Below the pieces are notes generated by a model that was given only the letters and a program-made list of their open reading frames with translations, was not told where the DNA came from and did not search any database. A program made the position numbers and the translations under genes. DNA of 64,000 nt from a bacterium (lineage in GTDB: Bacteria; Auribacterota; Auribacteria; Auribacterales; Auribacteraceae): NCBI GenBank assembly GCA_018435605.1, contig JAHDNF010000002.1, forward strand, positions 248,001 to 312,000. The letters are read 5' to 3'. Positions 1 to 9,857 of the stretch are shown piece after piece (within the stretch, counting starts at the first letter, position 1; the number at the start of each line of letters is the position of its first letter).

Positions 1-1740
1 TTTAACACTGCGACGCTCGACAGCTTGGCGAAGCTCAGATATGACCTTACCGTCAAAATCTTCCGGATCAAATTGTTTATTGAGAAGATACAACAGAGAC
101 GGAGCCATATCTACCGACCTTCCACCGGTAATAATGCCCCTGTTGATGCCGGGGCCGGAAATACAGAAAGTAGATATCATTTCATCAGCCAACAACCCGC
201 CATGCTTATTGACCACCCGCGAATTGACGCTCCACGAACCGGCGCAAGAAACTATAACCGTGCCGGAGCGTTCTGTCTGAAAAACCTGTGTAAGCTGTGA
301 ACAAGCGTCAGGATACATACAACCTTTCGAGGCTGAAAGCCACCTGTCGGCATGGTAAAATTGCCCGTCCATCAATTTGCCGGTAGACTCGGTGAGTGCG
401 TATCCGAGAGGATCGCTTCCTTCCAGTACCTCATATTTGAAGATATAGTTATGAGAGTGGCTTCCCTGTCTGGTAATCATCGCCTGTCCGTTTTTAGAAA
501 TTACACGCACACGTAACTCTTCGCCATAAACAAAAAGATTATCTCTCACGATGAAGAAATCTACACCCTCGCAATTGCGCAGTAAATCGATCACATCCAC
601 ATAACCTTTTTCAGGGCCAAGGTAATAACGAGTCAGATCATCGTAAACCACAGGTTCTTTCCATACATCTCTTGACCAAGTGTCGTTATCTTTGTATCCC
701 CCGTTTTTCGCTAAGTACAGTATAGCCGCCCCGCCGGCATTACTGCCGAAAACAAGGTGGTATTCGCGTTTATCGATAGATACTCCGAACAGCGAATCGA
801 CCCTGTCTTCGTAAAACGGCAAAAACGGCGCACGGGATGGTTTTTCATCCGCTTCTTGCGTAAAAGGCACGTACGGTTCGCCGAGATTATAAGATATCAA
901 CCGTTTGCTAAACCCCGCTTCTTTAAGCGACGTATCAAGATAAAAATTTTTGTCTACCCGATGCAATCCGTGGTCTGAAACCAGCACAAGATAGGTTTTA
1001 TCTAGAATACCGCGTCTTTCGTATGCTTTTATCAGTCCGCCGAAATGCTTGTCCACTGTACTCATCACATCTTTTACCTTTTCGCTGTACATTTCGTTCT
1101 GATAGCTTCGCAGGATCACTCCCCACTCATACAACGCCATCAGACGGGGAACTCCTTTTCCGATACCGATTTTTGCCAGTAAATCTTTCATCATCAAATG
1201 GGTAAAAGGGGCTATTTTGTGTAGCGGGTTTATGGAAGTAAACATCAGGCTGTCGTCAGTTCCTGTGGTGGCACCGGCGATAATGCCGAACGATGCTGTT
1301 TCGCCGGCTGGGAAATAATCGAAAATCCGTTTGGTATTTTTACTCAAATCTTTATCGAAATGCACTATTTCCGCGCCGATGTAACACCGGTAGCTGAAAG
1401 TTTCCCTGTCGAACCATTGAAACGCCGGAATATTATGAGAACCCGGATATTTGCCTGTCATAAGGGTGGTCATTGCGGGCAAAGTGATAGACGGGAATAC
1501 CGACAGAAAATCTTCGCCCATAAGTCCGTTGTCAAACAGATATTTTTTTAGATTCGGCAACCGGCCGTCGTCTATCATCTGACGGAACAAATCTGGACGA
1601 AGCGCGTCAACAATATAGACAATGGCGTAATAATCGTCGTCAGACGATTCCGCAGAATGGACAGTAAACGCAATACTCGTCAAAATAGAAAAAACAGTTA
1701 GGATCAACAGAACTGTTTTGAGTACGGTTTGGGGCTTCAT
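1..1740 (-). CDS. Alkaline phosphatase/nucleotide pyrophosphatase-phosphodiesterase family protein (C-terminus cut by window edge)
   Basis: I translated this frame by hand: 580 codons are open from an ATG at 1740 to the left edge with no stop, so the 3' end lies outside the window. Residues 1-30 form a Sec-type signal peptide (hydrophobic core about residues 7-27), so the enzyme should be exported. The family's first metal-binding Asp is seen in IVDALRPD (D45) and the nucleophile in FPSITLPAMTTLMTG (T86), the same layout as the FPTxTFPNHYT motif of NPP enzymes. A second metal site is SDHG, and a late His is in NKHGG. These residues support a two-metal phosphodiester or phosphomonoester hydrolase; the substrate cannot be told. 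AAGGA lies just upstream of the ATG. It is divergent from the PEP-CTERM gene to its right. Confidence 0.85.
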   Translation of the reverse strand, partial: MKPQTVLKTVLLILTVFSILTSIAFTVHSAESSDDDYYAIVYIVDALRPDLFRQMIDDGRLPNLKKYLFDNGLMGEDFLSVFPSITLPAMTTLMTGKYPGSHNIPAFQWFDRETFSYRCYIGAEIVHFDKDLSKNTKRIFDYFPAGETASFGIIAGATTGTDDSLMFTSINPLHKIAPFTHLMMKDLLAKIGIGKGVPRLMALYEWGVILRSYQNEMYSEKVKDVMSTVDKHFGGLIKAYERRGILDKTYLVLVSDHGLHRVDKNFYLDTSLKEAGFSKRLISYNLGEPYVPFTQEADEKPSRAPFLPFYEDRVDSLFGVSIDKREYHLVFGSNAGGAAILYLAKNGGYKDNDTWSRDVWKEPVVYDDLTRYYLGPEKGYVDVIDLLRNCEGVDFFIVRDNLFVYGEELRVRVISKNGQAMITRQGSHSHNYIFKYEVLEGSDPLGYALTESTGKLMDGQFYHADRWLSASKGCMYPDACSQLTQVFQTERSGTVIVSCAGSWSVNSRVVNKHGGLLADEMISTFCISGPGINRGIITGGRSVDMAPSLLYLLNKQFDPEDFDGKVISELRQAVERRSVK

Positions 1741-1839
1741 AACAAATTCCTTTTTCAAGTTACTAACCTTTAAAACTATCACAGCGAATCGATAATTTCA
1801 ATCTATTTACCGTTCTATTTGATCATGCAAGATATTATT

Positions 1840-1867
1840 TTGAATATCGCAAAAGTAATGTTATAAT
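1840..1867 (+). promoter_or_regulatory. Sigma-70-like promoter for the PEP-CTERM gene at 1917
   Basis: TTGAAT (1840-1845) and a perfect TATAAT (1862-1867) are separated by 16 bases, about 50 bases upstream of the start codon, in an AT-rich divergent gap. Confidence 0.55.
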
Positions 1868-1916
1868 ATATTGTATTCTAACATTTTAATTTAAATGACA
1901 AACAACAGAGGCGGCT

Positions 1917-2831
1917 ATGAAATCGATAATCTGTATCTTTTTGCTGAGTGTTGTAACATTTGTAACATCGTCGCACGCGCTATATATTACCGCTGACAAC
2001 TATAACGGATTCGCAGGCTGTATTGTTAAGTATACCGATTCGGGCGCTTCTCCGATTATCTTTGATTACGGTTTCAACGGTACACGCGGGGTTGCTGTGG
2101 GCAAGAATAATACGCTGTATGTCGCTGTGGTTGGCGATAACGCTAAAGCGTCTAAAGGCGTATATGTGTACGATCAGTACGGCACACGTAGCTTGTTCAT
2201 GTCCGGATTCAGTATCCCGCACGGGTTAACTTATTATAACGATCATTTATACATACTAGACTGGGGCGCCGGAGTAATATCGAAATACAACGTGGATACC
2301 AAAGAGCTTGTCGAATCCAAATCAGGGTTTAACAACCCGCATTCCCTTGCAATAGGCCTAAATGGAGAGCTTTACATAACCGATTATTCAAGTGGAACGA
2401 TTTATACCTGCCAGAGTTTAAACGATCCCCTGACTGTGTATGCATCCGGTATCAGCGGCGCTTGTGGTATTGTTGTCGGGACGGATGGGAATCTGTATGT
2501 CGGATCGGACGGATCGAATCGGTTGCTCGAATTTACCGCACCGTTCACATATACTACTTATGCAAGCATTGCCGACCCGTGTGACGTCGGGTTCACTCCC
2601 GACGACAACCTCCTTGTTTCGAGTATCGGTAGCAAAAAGCTACTTGAGTATACCGGATCACAAACTACACCGACTGTACTCGATTCATTATACGGTATCG
2701 GCCCGTATTATATGTCTTTTGATTACGAAGGCGTAGCCGCTTCCACATCTGTTCCCGAACCTTCATCGATGATACTGATAATGCTTGGATTAGCGTCATT
2801 CAGGTTGATAAAGAAGAAAACGGGCAACTGA
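1917..2831 (+). CDS. PEP-CTERM sorting domain protein with NHL/SMP-30-like beta-propeller
   Basis: This 304-residue protein begins with a signal peptide (hydrophobic residues 4-21, cleavage probably after SHA). The body is a run of repeats of about 40 residues with patterns such as GVAVGKNNTLYVA, SLAIGLNGELYITD and GIVVGTDGNLYVGS, typical of NHL or SMP-30/gluconolactonase-type propeller blades. It ends with VPEPSS (from residue 279), a hydrophobic stretch and a basic tail (KKK), which is a PEP-CTERM signal recognised by an exosortase. It is therefore predicted to be exported and processed or anchored at the cell surface. It could be a structural or binding propeller rather than an enzyme. AGAGGCGG precedes the ATG. 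No exosortase gene lies in this window. Confidence 0.85.
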   Translation: MKSIICIFLLSVVTFVTSSHALYITADNYNGFAGCIVKYTDSGASPIIFDYGFNGTRGVAVGKNNTLYVAVVGDNAKASKGVYVYDQYGTRSLFMSGFSIPHGLTYYNDHLYILDWGAGVISKYNVDTKELVESKSGFNNPHSLAIGLNGELYITDYSSGTIYTCQSLNDPLTVYASGISGACGIVVGTDGNLYVGSDGSNRLLEFTAPFTYTTYASIADPCDVGFTPDDNLLVSSIGSKKLLEYTGSQTTPTVLDSLYGIGPYYMSFDYEGVAASTSVPEPSSMILIMLGLASFRLIKKKTGN

Positions 2832-2941
2832 TTTTTTTGGGCAAAAATTTTAAAGGGGATAACAAAAGCGGACATCTGTATAACTGATGGCTGTTACTTG
2901 TAAAATTTTAGATTTTTTGCCGCTCCTAATCTTTCCCGCAA

Positions 2942-2961
2942 GGAACAGGCATGCCTGTTCC
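2942..2961. repeat. Perfect 20-bp palindrome (possible REP-like element)
   Basis: GGAACAGGCATGCCTGTTCC reads the same on both strands. It sits in the gap of about 280 bases between the PEP-CTERM gene and the convergent 5-oxoprolinase gene. It has no T-run, so it is not a classic terminator. I noticed no second copy in this window. Confidence 0.5.
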
Positions 2962-3113
2962 CTATAAATAATTTTCATATAGATGTTTACAAAGCAAATC
3001 CTGAGATTTCATATTTTTTAATTTGATTTCACCTCATTAACCGCGTTCGATCGCAATAATAGAAAACCGCATAGGGTGTTTATTGGGAAATATCATTAGT
3101 TATGGAAAGATTC

Positions 3114-6100
3114 TTAATCGGAACAAGATTTCCAGCCCCCTCCGCCGGGTGTTTCGATGTGAAGGATATCCGAAGGATTAACCCGCAAAACGATTCTGGA
3201 CGGCAATGTTACCTGTTCTCCATTAGATTTGACAAGTATATTTACACCCAGTTTGCCCGGCTGGCCGCCGTGCATGCCGTACGGCGCGTATACTCTTCTT
3301 TCAGTAAGAATAGATACGGTCGCGCTATTGAGAAACTCAAGTTCCCTAACCACACCGTCCCCGCCTCGGTACAAGCCGTCTCCGCCGGATTTTTTTCGGA
3401 GTGAAAAATTTTTAAGCCGCACCCCCTGATGGCGCACTTCCAATATTTCAGGGTCGGTCATCCGCGTATTTGTCATGTGAACCTGAACGCCCGACGCCCC
3501 GTGACGGCCTTCGACCGCGCCGGAACCTCCGGCTATGGTTTCGTAGTAAGGATGTTCCCCGTCAACCGCGAAAATTATGTTGTTCATAGTCCCCTGCGAC
3601 GCGGCGGCGCAACCGAACGCGCCCAGAAGCGCGTCAACCACCCGTTGCGAGGTTTCCACATTGCCCGACGCTACCGCTACCGGATACGTCGGGTTAAGGA
3701 TACATCCTTCCGGTACAATTAACTCCACAGGATTCATGCACCCGCTGTTGAGCGGAATATCCTCTGCCGTAATGGTTCGCAGAACATACATCACTGCGGA
3801 TCGGGTTACAGCCAGCGGAGCGTTGAGGTTGTCCGATTCATGCTGGTTGCCGGACCCTGTAAAATCCACGCATACAGCTATGGTATCCGGAGGATTTGAA
3901 CCGGCGGATATGGTTATGGCTACACATATCGGCGTACCGTCGTCGAGATAATCGGTAAACCTGCGGACTATATGTTTACTGCCATTAATATATCTATGCA
4001 ACGCCTGTCTGACGCAAAACGCGGCGTTATCCTGAATATACTGCATATACCTGTTTACGGTATCCCAGCCATACGCGCCGATCAATCGGGACAGCTCCCC
4101 TACGCCGATATGGCAGGCGGCTATCTGCGCCTCGATGTCGCACAGCCGTTCCTTAAGGTTACGGGCAGGATGTGAAGACGATTTTAGCGTATCGAGCAGT
4201 AGTTGTTTATGAAAAACGCCTCCGCGCATTATCAGATCGGCGTCGATTAGAATCCCTTCTTCGCTGATATGACTAGCCTGAGCTGGCATTGAACCCGGTG
4301 TGATTCCTCCAATATCCGCGTGATGACCGCGCGATGCAGTATAGAATAAAATTGTTTTTTCATCTGAAGAAAAAACAGGGCACACCACCGTTATGTCAGG
4401 AAGATGCGAGCCGCCTCGGTACGGATTGTTGGATATATACATATCCCCCGGCCGCATGGAAGATTCGTATTTCTCACGGATAGATTTTACCGTATCCGAC
4501 ATAGCCCCCAGATGCACGGGGATATGTGGCGCGTTAGCTACCAATCCGCCTTGAGCATCGAACAGAGCGCAAGAGAAGTCACACCGTTCTTTTATGTTCA
4601 CCGAATGGGCTGTATTTTTCAATGTATACCCCATCTGTGTAGCTATATGCGAAAAACTGTTGTTGAAAACCTCAAGCAATACAGGGTCGCAACTGTGCGA
4701 ATCTTGTTTCGTACATACAGGCTGATCTGTTTTTTTCAAAACAAGCATGCCTGAATCGGATAATGCCGCAGAAAAACCGGGTTCAATTACAAAGGTGGAA
4801 TAACTGTCTGCGTACAACGCCGGCCCTTGTACTTCGCCGGCCTTAAACAAAGATTGCCGCGTATACACTGCCGCCTCTATCCAGCGGTCGTCGTAATACA
4901 ATCTCTGTTTTAACGGAAAGACAATGCGGGAAACGTCAGCGGTTGTGCACTGCGCTCCGGCAACGGTGGCGTAATCGCGGTCGAAAAAGCATGATACTTC
5001 CTGAACTTCAATCCTGATATTGACGACTTCGACTGTATCCGCGTCCGGTTTAAAGCCGTATACCGAGGAGAATTTTTCCATACATTTTTCAAGAGTATAT
5101 TCATAAGTGGTATAAGCGATAGTAAAAAAGTTGTTACTGCCGGCCGGCCTCAAGTCCACTTCACGCACGACTACGCACCGTCCGGTTTCGCTTGAGAAAT
5201 CCCGCAACAGAGTATCAAAATGGGTAGCGAGCTGGTTGTGGGTTTTCTGAGTATACGGCATAAGAACGGTTTTCATGGATTTTAAGGTAGGACGAGCCAA
5301 TCCGATACCGTAAGCTGACATTACACTGCTTAGCGGATGAAACACGATTGTCGATATATCGAGCAAACGAGCGATCTGACAGGCGTGCTGACCGCCCGCG
5401 CCTCCAAAACATACAAGAGCGTATTTGCGCACGTCAACTCCCTGAGATACGGATATTTCTTTAATAGCAAGAGCCATTTGTTCGTTTACCACCCGTAAAA
5501 AACCTGTAGCTGTCTGTTCAATAGACATTTGTGTTCCGGTAGCGTTATTGATCTTCTCGGTGATTTCTCCGAACAACCGATGCGAAAACGCTGGGTTAAT
5601 TGGGTCGGTTCCGGTTTTTCCGAATGTTTTTGGAAAAAAATCCAGCACGATTCTTCCGGTTATTACGTTGGCGTCTGTAACGCAAAGATGTCCTCCGAAC
5701 CCGTAGCAGGCCGGACCGGGATTAGCTCCGGCTGATCTAGGCCCGACGCGCATCTTCTGTCCGTCAAACCATAGTACAGATCCTCCGCCGGAGGCCACGC
5801 TGATAATTCGCAACATATCGTTTTGGATGTCGATTCCTTCGACCATAGTTTCGTGAAGCCGCTCAAATTCTCCGTCATAACGCGAAACATCGGTTGAGGT
5901 ACCTCCCATATCAAACCCTATAGCGCCCGCCAGATTCATATCCGTAGCGATTTTGCAGACCGCAACACACCCTCCTGCCGGACCGGAAAACAGAGCGTCT
6001 TTGCCGGTAAAACAATCCGGCGCGCACAGGGACCCTCCGCTGGTCATAAAAGAAACAGGTATAGATTTGGTCTGACGCTGTATATTGATCATATAACGCG

Positions 6101-6764
6101 CCATAACAGTGCTTAGGTATGCGTTAACCATTGTGGTCTGGCCTCGGGATATGATCTTTATGAGGTTCATGCATGAGTGCGACGTGAAAATATCCGAAAA
6201 ACCGGCATCTTTGAGCAGAGCCTCTATAATTTTCTCATGTGCGGGATTTTTCCAAGCATGCATGCAAACAACCGCGATCGTTTTAAAACGCTTAGCGCGC
6301 AACCGACTTATCACACTCGAAAGATGTTCTATATCCACCGGTTTTACTACTTTGCCGTTAGCGTCTATTCGCTCGTCGATTTCAAACACCTCGTCATAAA
6401 GAGGCGGAGATTTTTCTATATGCAGAGCAAATATTTCCGGCCTGTTTTGATACCCGATGGCAAGCAGGTCTGCAAATCCCTGCGTAATCAGAAGGGCGAC
6501 CCGTCCGCCTTTTCGTTCCAGCAGTGCGTTAGTAGCTACCGTTGTGGCGAACCGTATAGCGCCTATTCGGTCTTCCGGTAAGGGGCAGTCAAGCGGCAAA
6601 TCAAGCATTCGCCTGATTCCTTCCATTGACGCATCGGCGTACCTCGGTGATTCGGAAAGCAGTTTAAGCGCGTGGAATTGTCCGGCTTCATCAAGTCCCA
6701 CAACATCTGTAAATGTTCCGCCGCGATCTACAGCAAACAGCCATTTCCCGAATCCGGATATCAT
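3114..6764 (-). CDS. Hydantoinase/5-oxoprolinase, fused HyuA-HyuB (OPLAH-like)
   Basis: This 1216-residue protein joins the two halves that many bacteria encode separately. Residues 1 to about 680 are HyuA-like: [11 protein letters not shown] near the N-terminus and [15 protein letters not shown] are the two nucleotide-binding segments of this actin-like ATPase fold. From about residue 690 it is HyuB-like ([36 protein letters not shown]), ending with the family's TPGGGGW. Length and order match ATP-dependent 5-oxoprolinase (EC 3.5.2.9), which opens 5-oxo-L-proline to glutamate. N-methylhydantoinase or acetone/acetophenone-carboxylase-type relatives share this architecture, so the substrate is not certain. 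AGGAG lies about 10 bases before the ATG. It stands alone, divergent from the GNAT gene. Confidence 0.85.
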   Translation of the reverse strand: MISGFGKWLFAVDRGGTFTDVVGLDEAGQFHALKLLSESPRYADASMEGIRRMLDLPLDCPLPEDRIGAIRFATTVATNALLERKGGRVALLITQGFADLLAIGYQNRPEIFALHIEKSPPLYDEVFEIDERIDANGKVVKPVDIEHLSSVISRLRAKRFKTIAVVCMHAWKNPAHEKIIEALLKDAGFSDIFTSHSCMNLIKIISRGQTTMVNAYLSTVMARYMINIQRQTKSIPVSFMTSGGSLCAPDCFTGKDALFSGPAGGCVAVCKIATDMNLAGAIGFDMGGTSTDVSRYDGEFERLHETMVEGIDIQNDMLRIISVASGGGSVLWFDGQKMRVGPRSAGANPGPACYGFGGHLCVTDANVITGRIVLDFFPKTFGKTGTDPINPAFSHRLFGEITEKINNATGTQMSIEQTATGFLRVVNEQMALAIKEISVSQGVDVRKYALVCFGGAGGQHACQIARLLDISTIVFHPLSSVMSAYGIGLARPTLKSMKTVLMPYTQKTHNQLATHFDTLLRDFSSETGRCVVVREVDLRPAGSNNFFTIAYTTYEYTLEKCMEKFSSVYGFKPDADTVEVVNIRIEVQEVSCFFDRDYATVAGAQCTTADVSRIVFPLKQRLYYDDRWIEAAVYTRQSLFKAGEVQGPALYADSYSTFVIEPGFSAALSDSGMLVLKKTDQPVCTKQDSHSCDPVLLEVFNNSFSHIATQMGYTLKNTAHSVNIKERCDFSCALFDAQGGLVANAPHIPVHLGAMSDTVKSIREKYESSMRPGDMYISNNPYRGGSHLPDITVVCPVFSSDEKTILFYTASRGHHADIGGITPGSMPAQASHISEEGILIDADLIMRGGVFHKQLLLDTLKSSSHPARNLKERLCDIEAQIAACHIGVGELSRLIGAYGWDTVNRYMQYIQDNAAFCVRQALHRYINGSKHIVRRFTDYLDDGTPICVAITISAGSNPPDTIAVCVDFTGSGNQHESDNLNAPLAVTRSAVMYVLRTITAEDIPLNSGCMNPVELIVPEGCILNPTYPVAVASGNVETSQRVVDALLGAFGCAAASQGTMNNIIFAVDGEHPYYETIAGGSGAVEGRHGASGVQVHMTNTRMTDPEILEVRHQGVRLKNFSLRKKSGGDGLYRGGDGVVRELEFLNSATVSILTERRVYAPYGMHGGQPGKLGVNILVKSNGEQVTLPSRIVLRVNPSDILHIETPGGGGWKSCSD

Positions 6765-6958
6765 AATAGGTTACGCTCCTGTTTTTTATAAAGAATTTTA
6801 GGATTATAGCAAAATCTACCATGGCAACAACTATATAAAATATTCCGCCGGCACGCTTGAAAAATTTTCGTCCGGTTTATGTAATAACATTTATTATGCC
6901 TGTTCCGATAACTATAGCAGACATAAATTGTTTGTAAATAGAAACGGAGGAAGGCTAT

Positions 6959-7813
6959 ATGAATCAACTCGATACGTTATGTATAACAAATATGTCACGC
7001 AATCAAATGGATATTGCCGTCAACTGGAGTAATCTTGAAGGATGGAATCCGGGCATGTATGATGCCGATACGTTTTACAACACCGATCCGAGCGGATATT
7101 TTATGGCATGTGTTAACGGTCAACCGGTAGGATGCATATCGGCAGTCGCTTATGACGATTCCTTCGGATTTATCGGATTTTTCATAGTTCTGCCGCAATA
7201 CCGGGGCCGCAGAATCGGCATAGAACTCGGCGCGCACGCGCTGGCATACCTTGGCGGCCGGTGTATCGGCATAGACGGAGTGGAATCAAAGGTCAAACAA
7301 TACGGGTCACATGGATTTACATTTGCGTATAACAATATTCGCTACGAAGGCCAAAGCACGATGTTCAACTTTTTGCATTCGGCAATAGTGCCGGTATCAG
7401 AAATTCCCTTTGAAGATATAGTCGCCTATGACACACGTTTTTTTCCTGTAGCCCGACCGCTGTTTCTTAGCATGTGGCTACAACAACCGCACAGCGTAGC
7501 TCTGGTAATGTTAGGAAACAACGGGTTGACCGGTTACGGAGTTATCCGGCCATGTCAAAGAGGATATAAAATCGCGCCCCTATTTGCGGATGATAAACAT
7601 ATCGCGGAAGCATTGTTCCTGTCGCTGATTTCGCAAGTACCGCCTAATTCATATTTTTATATAGATATTCCGCAGGTCAACGATGATGCGGTAGAACTGG
7701 TTTCAATGTATTCGCTAAAACCGGTCTTCCGCACTGCCAGAATGTATTATAATGCCGTACCGGATATCCCTACGGAAAACATATTCGGGGTTACCAGCTT
7801 CGAGTTGGGATAA
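6959..7813 (+). CDS. GNAT family N-acetyltransferase (two-domain, YitH-like)
   Basis: This 284-residue protein has an N-terminal GNAT domain: the acetyl-CoA pyrophosphate-binding loop is LPQYRGRRIGIELGAHAL (about residues 79-97), in the expected Q/RxxGxG/A setting, after the beta strand GFIGFFIVL. The C-terminal half (about 150-284) looks like the second, degenerate acetyltransferase-like domain of the YitH/Acetyltransf_18 group. The acceptor substrate is unknown. GGAGGAAGG lies 6-10 bases upstream of the ATG. The gene is divergent from the 5-oxoprolinase and convergent with feoA; there is no obvious operon partner. Confidence 0.75.
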   Translation: MNQLDTLCITNMSRNQMDIAVNWSNLEGWNPGMYDADTFYNTDPSGYFMACVNGQPVGCISAVAYDDSFGFIGFFIVLPQYRGRRIGIELGAHALAYLGGRCIGIDGVESKVKQYGSHGFTFAYNNIRYEGQSTMFNFLHSAIVPVSEIPFEDIVAYDTRFFPVARPLFLSMWLQQPHSVALVMLGNNGLTGYGVIRPCQRGYKIAPLFADDKHIAEALFLSLISQVPPNSYFYIDIPQVNDDAVELVSMYSLKPVFRTARMYYNAVPDIPTENIFGVTSFELG

Positions 7814-7831
7814 TATTCGGATAGAAGAAAT

Positions 7832-8074
7832 CTAGCTTTGACGGACATGCACCATAATTTTTTCAGCCATGCCGTGCCCTAAGGCAAGTCGAGTTTCATT
7901 TAAAAGTATCAGATGCGGACCCGGCCCGCCTTTCTTCAGCAGGGTTATTTTGGTTCCGGTTGTCAGACCGAGATTTATCAAATGATCCCGCGCGCCGCTA
8001 CCGGCATCAATAGAGGCTATTGTAGCTTTGCTACCCTCAGCAAGTTGAGTAAGAGGAACAGTTGCTTTGTTCAT
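7832..8074 (-). CDS. feoA: FeoA domain protein
   Basis: This is a small SH3-like FeoA protein of about 80 residues, normally a cytoplasmic accessory of the FeoB ferrous iron permease. Seen in the sequence: LTQLAEGSKATI, then INLGLTTGTKITLLKKGGPGP and LNETRLALGHGMAEKIMV, the standard FeoA pattern. I chose the ATG at 8074, which has AAGG about 10 bases upstream, over a TTG at 8092 that has no ribosome binding site. No feoB is nearby in either direction, so it may act in trans or have another role, such as part of a metal-dependent regulator system. Confidence 0.8.
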   Translation of the reverse strand: MNKATVPLTQLAEGSKATIASIDAGSGARDHLINLGLTTGTKITLLKKGGPGPHLILLNETRLALGHGMAEKIMVHVRQS

Positions 8075-8471
8075 TGTAATAACCTTAATCAAGATTTTCT
8101 AAGTAAACTTTGAAATACTGATTGCCTATACGATAATAGCATGCAACCGGCTTATATTTTATTTCGCGATAGAACAGAATTGTTCCCTAACTTTTTCAAG
8201 GAAAAGGCATACTAGCAAAAAACATCTTGATAAGCAACAGTATTTTTGCCGAAAGCCTCCTTCATATTTAGATATCTTAAAGGGTAATTTCAGGCAACCG
8301 TATTTACCGGAAAGCGTTTCTTGAAAGTAAAACGCTTTTGCATAATTCTTATTTTGCAGAATACCTGATTTAATTGATAACTCCCAAAACTTTTTAAATT
8401 TTTCCTTTTGATTTAGTGACAAAGGTGTATAATATGTGATCTTTATATCATCGAATTGAAAGGGTATGATT
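8075..8471. other. Intergenic AT-rich leader region of the V-ATPase operon
   Basis: About 400 bases without a convincing gene. It holds an inverted repeat (AAAGCGTTT at 8311-8319, AAACGCTTT at 8330-8338, 10-base loop) and the promoter of the V-ATPase operon. A minus-strand frame is open across it but runs into the start of the ATPase gene, has no start codon of its own in the gap and is rich in Lys, Phe and Cys; I do not regard it as a gene. Confidence 0.5.
8406..8433 (+). promoter_or_regulatory. Probable promoter of the V-ATPase operon
   Basis: A perfect TATAAT at 8428-8433 is preceded by TTTTGA at 8406-8411 (16-base spacer, weak -35). It lies about 40 bases before the first ATPase gene. 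Confidence 0.45.
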
Positions 8472-8789
8472 ATGAAAGAAATCATCGATATTTTACTTCG
8501 AGCCGAACAACAGGCAAAACAAATAGTCGATGGCGCCAACAAAGAAGCGGCTGAAATCAGCGCGCGGACAGATCAGACAGTCGCCGTCAGGCGCACCGAA
8601 ATTGTAAATACCGCAAGAGATGACGCTCGACGGCTTATTGAAGAATCGAAACAGGCGGCTATTGACCATAAAGAATCGCAACTAACCAAACTTGAAGAAG
8701 AAACTGACAATTTATTCGATACAAAAAAACAGGCGGTCCCTGCAATAATCAAAAAAATAATACGGCAAATAACTACAGTAGAAAAATGA
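8472..8789 (+). CDS. V-type ATP synthase subunit H/G (peripheral stalk, coiled coil)
   Basis: A 105-residue charged, Ala/Glu/Lys/Gln-rich helical protein (ILLRAEQQAKQIVDGANKEA), the pattern of the small peripheral-stalk subunit that pairs with subunit E in prokaryotic V/A-type ATPases. I prefer the ATG at 8472, since GAAAGGG ends 7 bases before it; an ATG at 8466 would be too close to that site. It is the first gene of the ATPase operon and overlaps subunit C by 4 bases (ATGA). Identification rests on composition, size and position, since this subunit is poorly conserved. Confidence 0.75.
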   Translation: MKEIIDILLRAEQQAKQIVDGANKEAAEISARTDQTVAVRRTEIVNTARDDARRLIEESKQAAIDHKESQLTKLEEETDNLFDTKKQAVPAIIKKIIRQITTVEK

Positions 8790-9853
8790 AAAACCTCGGT
8801 TTGTACGCAAACATAAACTCCCGAATCAGGGTCAAGCTATCTCGCCTTCTTACCGGCGAACAATGGCAATCGCTGTACAAAAGTTCCGATGTAGCGTCGC
8901 TGATAACCCGTCTTAGCGCGACACGCTATGCGCCGTGGACGCAAAACTGTACACCGGAAACATTCGTAGAAAGTATCGACGAAAGGATCGCCCACACCGC
9001 GCTAGAAGACGAGAAAAAAATTGCTTCGCAACTTCGTGGTAATTCTTCATTGTTTGTAGAATGCTGGGCTGAGGAATCCGACATCGAATACATCAAGCAG
9101 GCTTTGCGCGCATGGCAAAAAAAACAACCGTTCAATCCGCCGCCGTCATACCTTATTTCAGGCAGATACGATATTCCATGGGACATTTTCAACCCCAAAA
9201 ATTCGATTGAAGAAATCATGTTGTCGCTGATGCATACTCCGTACGGCAAAGCTTTGTCAGCCGCACGCGAACTATACCGCAAGACAAATATTGTTTTTTA
9301 TCTGGAAGCGGCGCTGGAAAAAGATTATTTCAAACGCCTTGCAGAGTTGGCTGAATCGTTCTCAGGCGCTGATAAATCGGCTGTAATAAAACTGCTCGGA
9401 CTTCAGATCGATATGTATAATATAAATAATTTGTTACGGTGCAAATTGTATTTCAAACTGCCGCCCGAACAGGTTGAGCATCTGATATACCCCAACGGAA
9501 GGTTTTTCTCCGCGGAAAAATTCTTCGAGGCGTATGTAACAAGAGATACCGGAGAATTTTTGAAAAAAATATCCATCACACCGCTTAAATCGACATTGAG
9601 CGCGAATCTCACCGCGCCGTTGCAGGATATGGCATTGCTTATAAACCATCTGTTAAAAGAAATTTTGTTTAAAGAAATAAAAAAAATGTTGCGAGGGTAT
9701 CCTTTTACGATAGGAGTCCCTTTGAGTTATATTGTACTGAACCGATGGGAAATGAATCAGCTAAGGTCGCTGACGTGGGCGTTACGCCTCGGCAAAAAAG
9801 AAGACATCGATCAGGTAAGACAGGAAAACCCGTTACTCACTGCACAGGAATAA
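8786..9853 (+). CDS. ntpC: V-type ATP synthase subunit C
   Basis: This 355-residue protein matches the AC39/subunit C family, the funnel-shaped mostly helical protein that couples the central stalk to the membrane c-ring. It opens with NINSRIRVKLSRLL, similar to the conserved start of the family. It contains three related helical segments, each with an aromatic-rich Tyr-Phe pattern (for example YLEAALEKDYFKRLAELAESF). The length is usual. Its start overlaps the previous gene and only 4 bases separate it from subunit I, so translation is probably coupled. Confidence 0.8.
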   Translation: MKNLGLYANINSRIRVKLSRLLTGEQWQSLYKSSDVASLITRLSATRYAPWTQNCTPETFVESIDERIAHTALEDEKKIASQLRGNSSLFVECWAEESDIEYIKQALRAWQKKQPFNPPPSYLISGRYDIPWDIFNPKNSIEEIMLSLMHTPYGKALSAARELYRKTNIVFYLEAALEKDYFKRLAELAESFSGADKSAVIKLLGLQIDMYNINNLLRCKLYFKLPPEQVEHLIYPNGRFFSAEKFFEAYVTRDTGEFLKKISITPLKSTLSANLTAPLQDMALLINHLLKEILFKEIKKMLRGYPFTIGVPLSYIVLNRWEMNQLRSLTWALRLGKKEDIDQVRQENPLLTAQE

Positions 9854-9857
9854 TTCT

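Noticed and set aside
8159-8542. Minus-strand open frame of 127 codons in the V-ATPase leader
   Set aside because: Its only Met codons are inside or next to the antisense of the first ATPase gene; the gap part has no start, and composition is that of AT-rich non-coding DNA.
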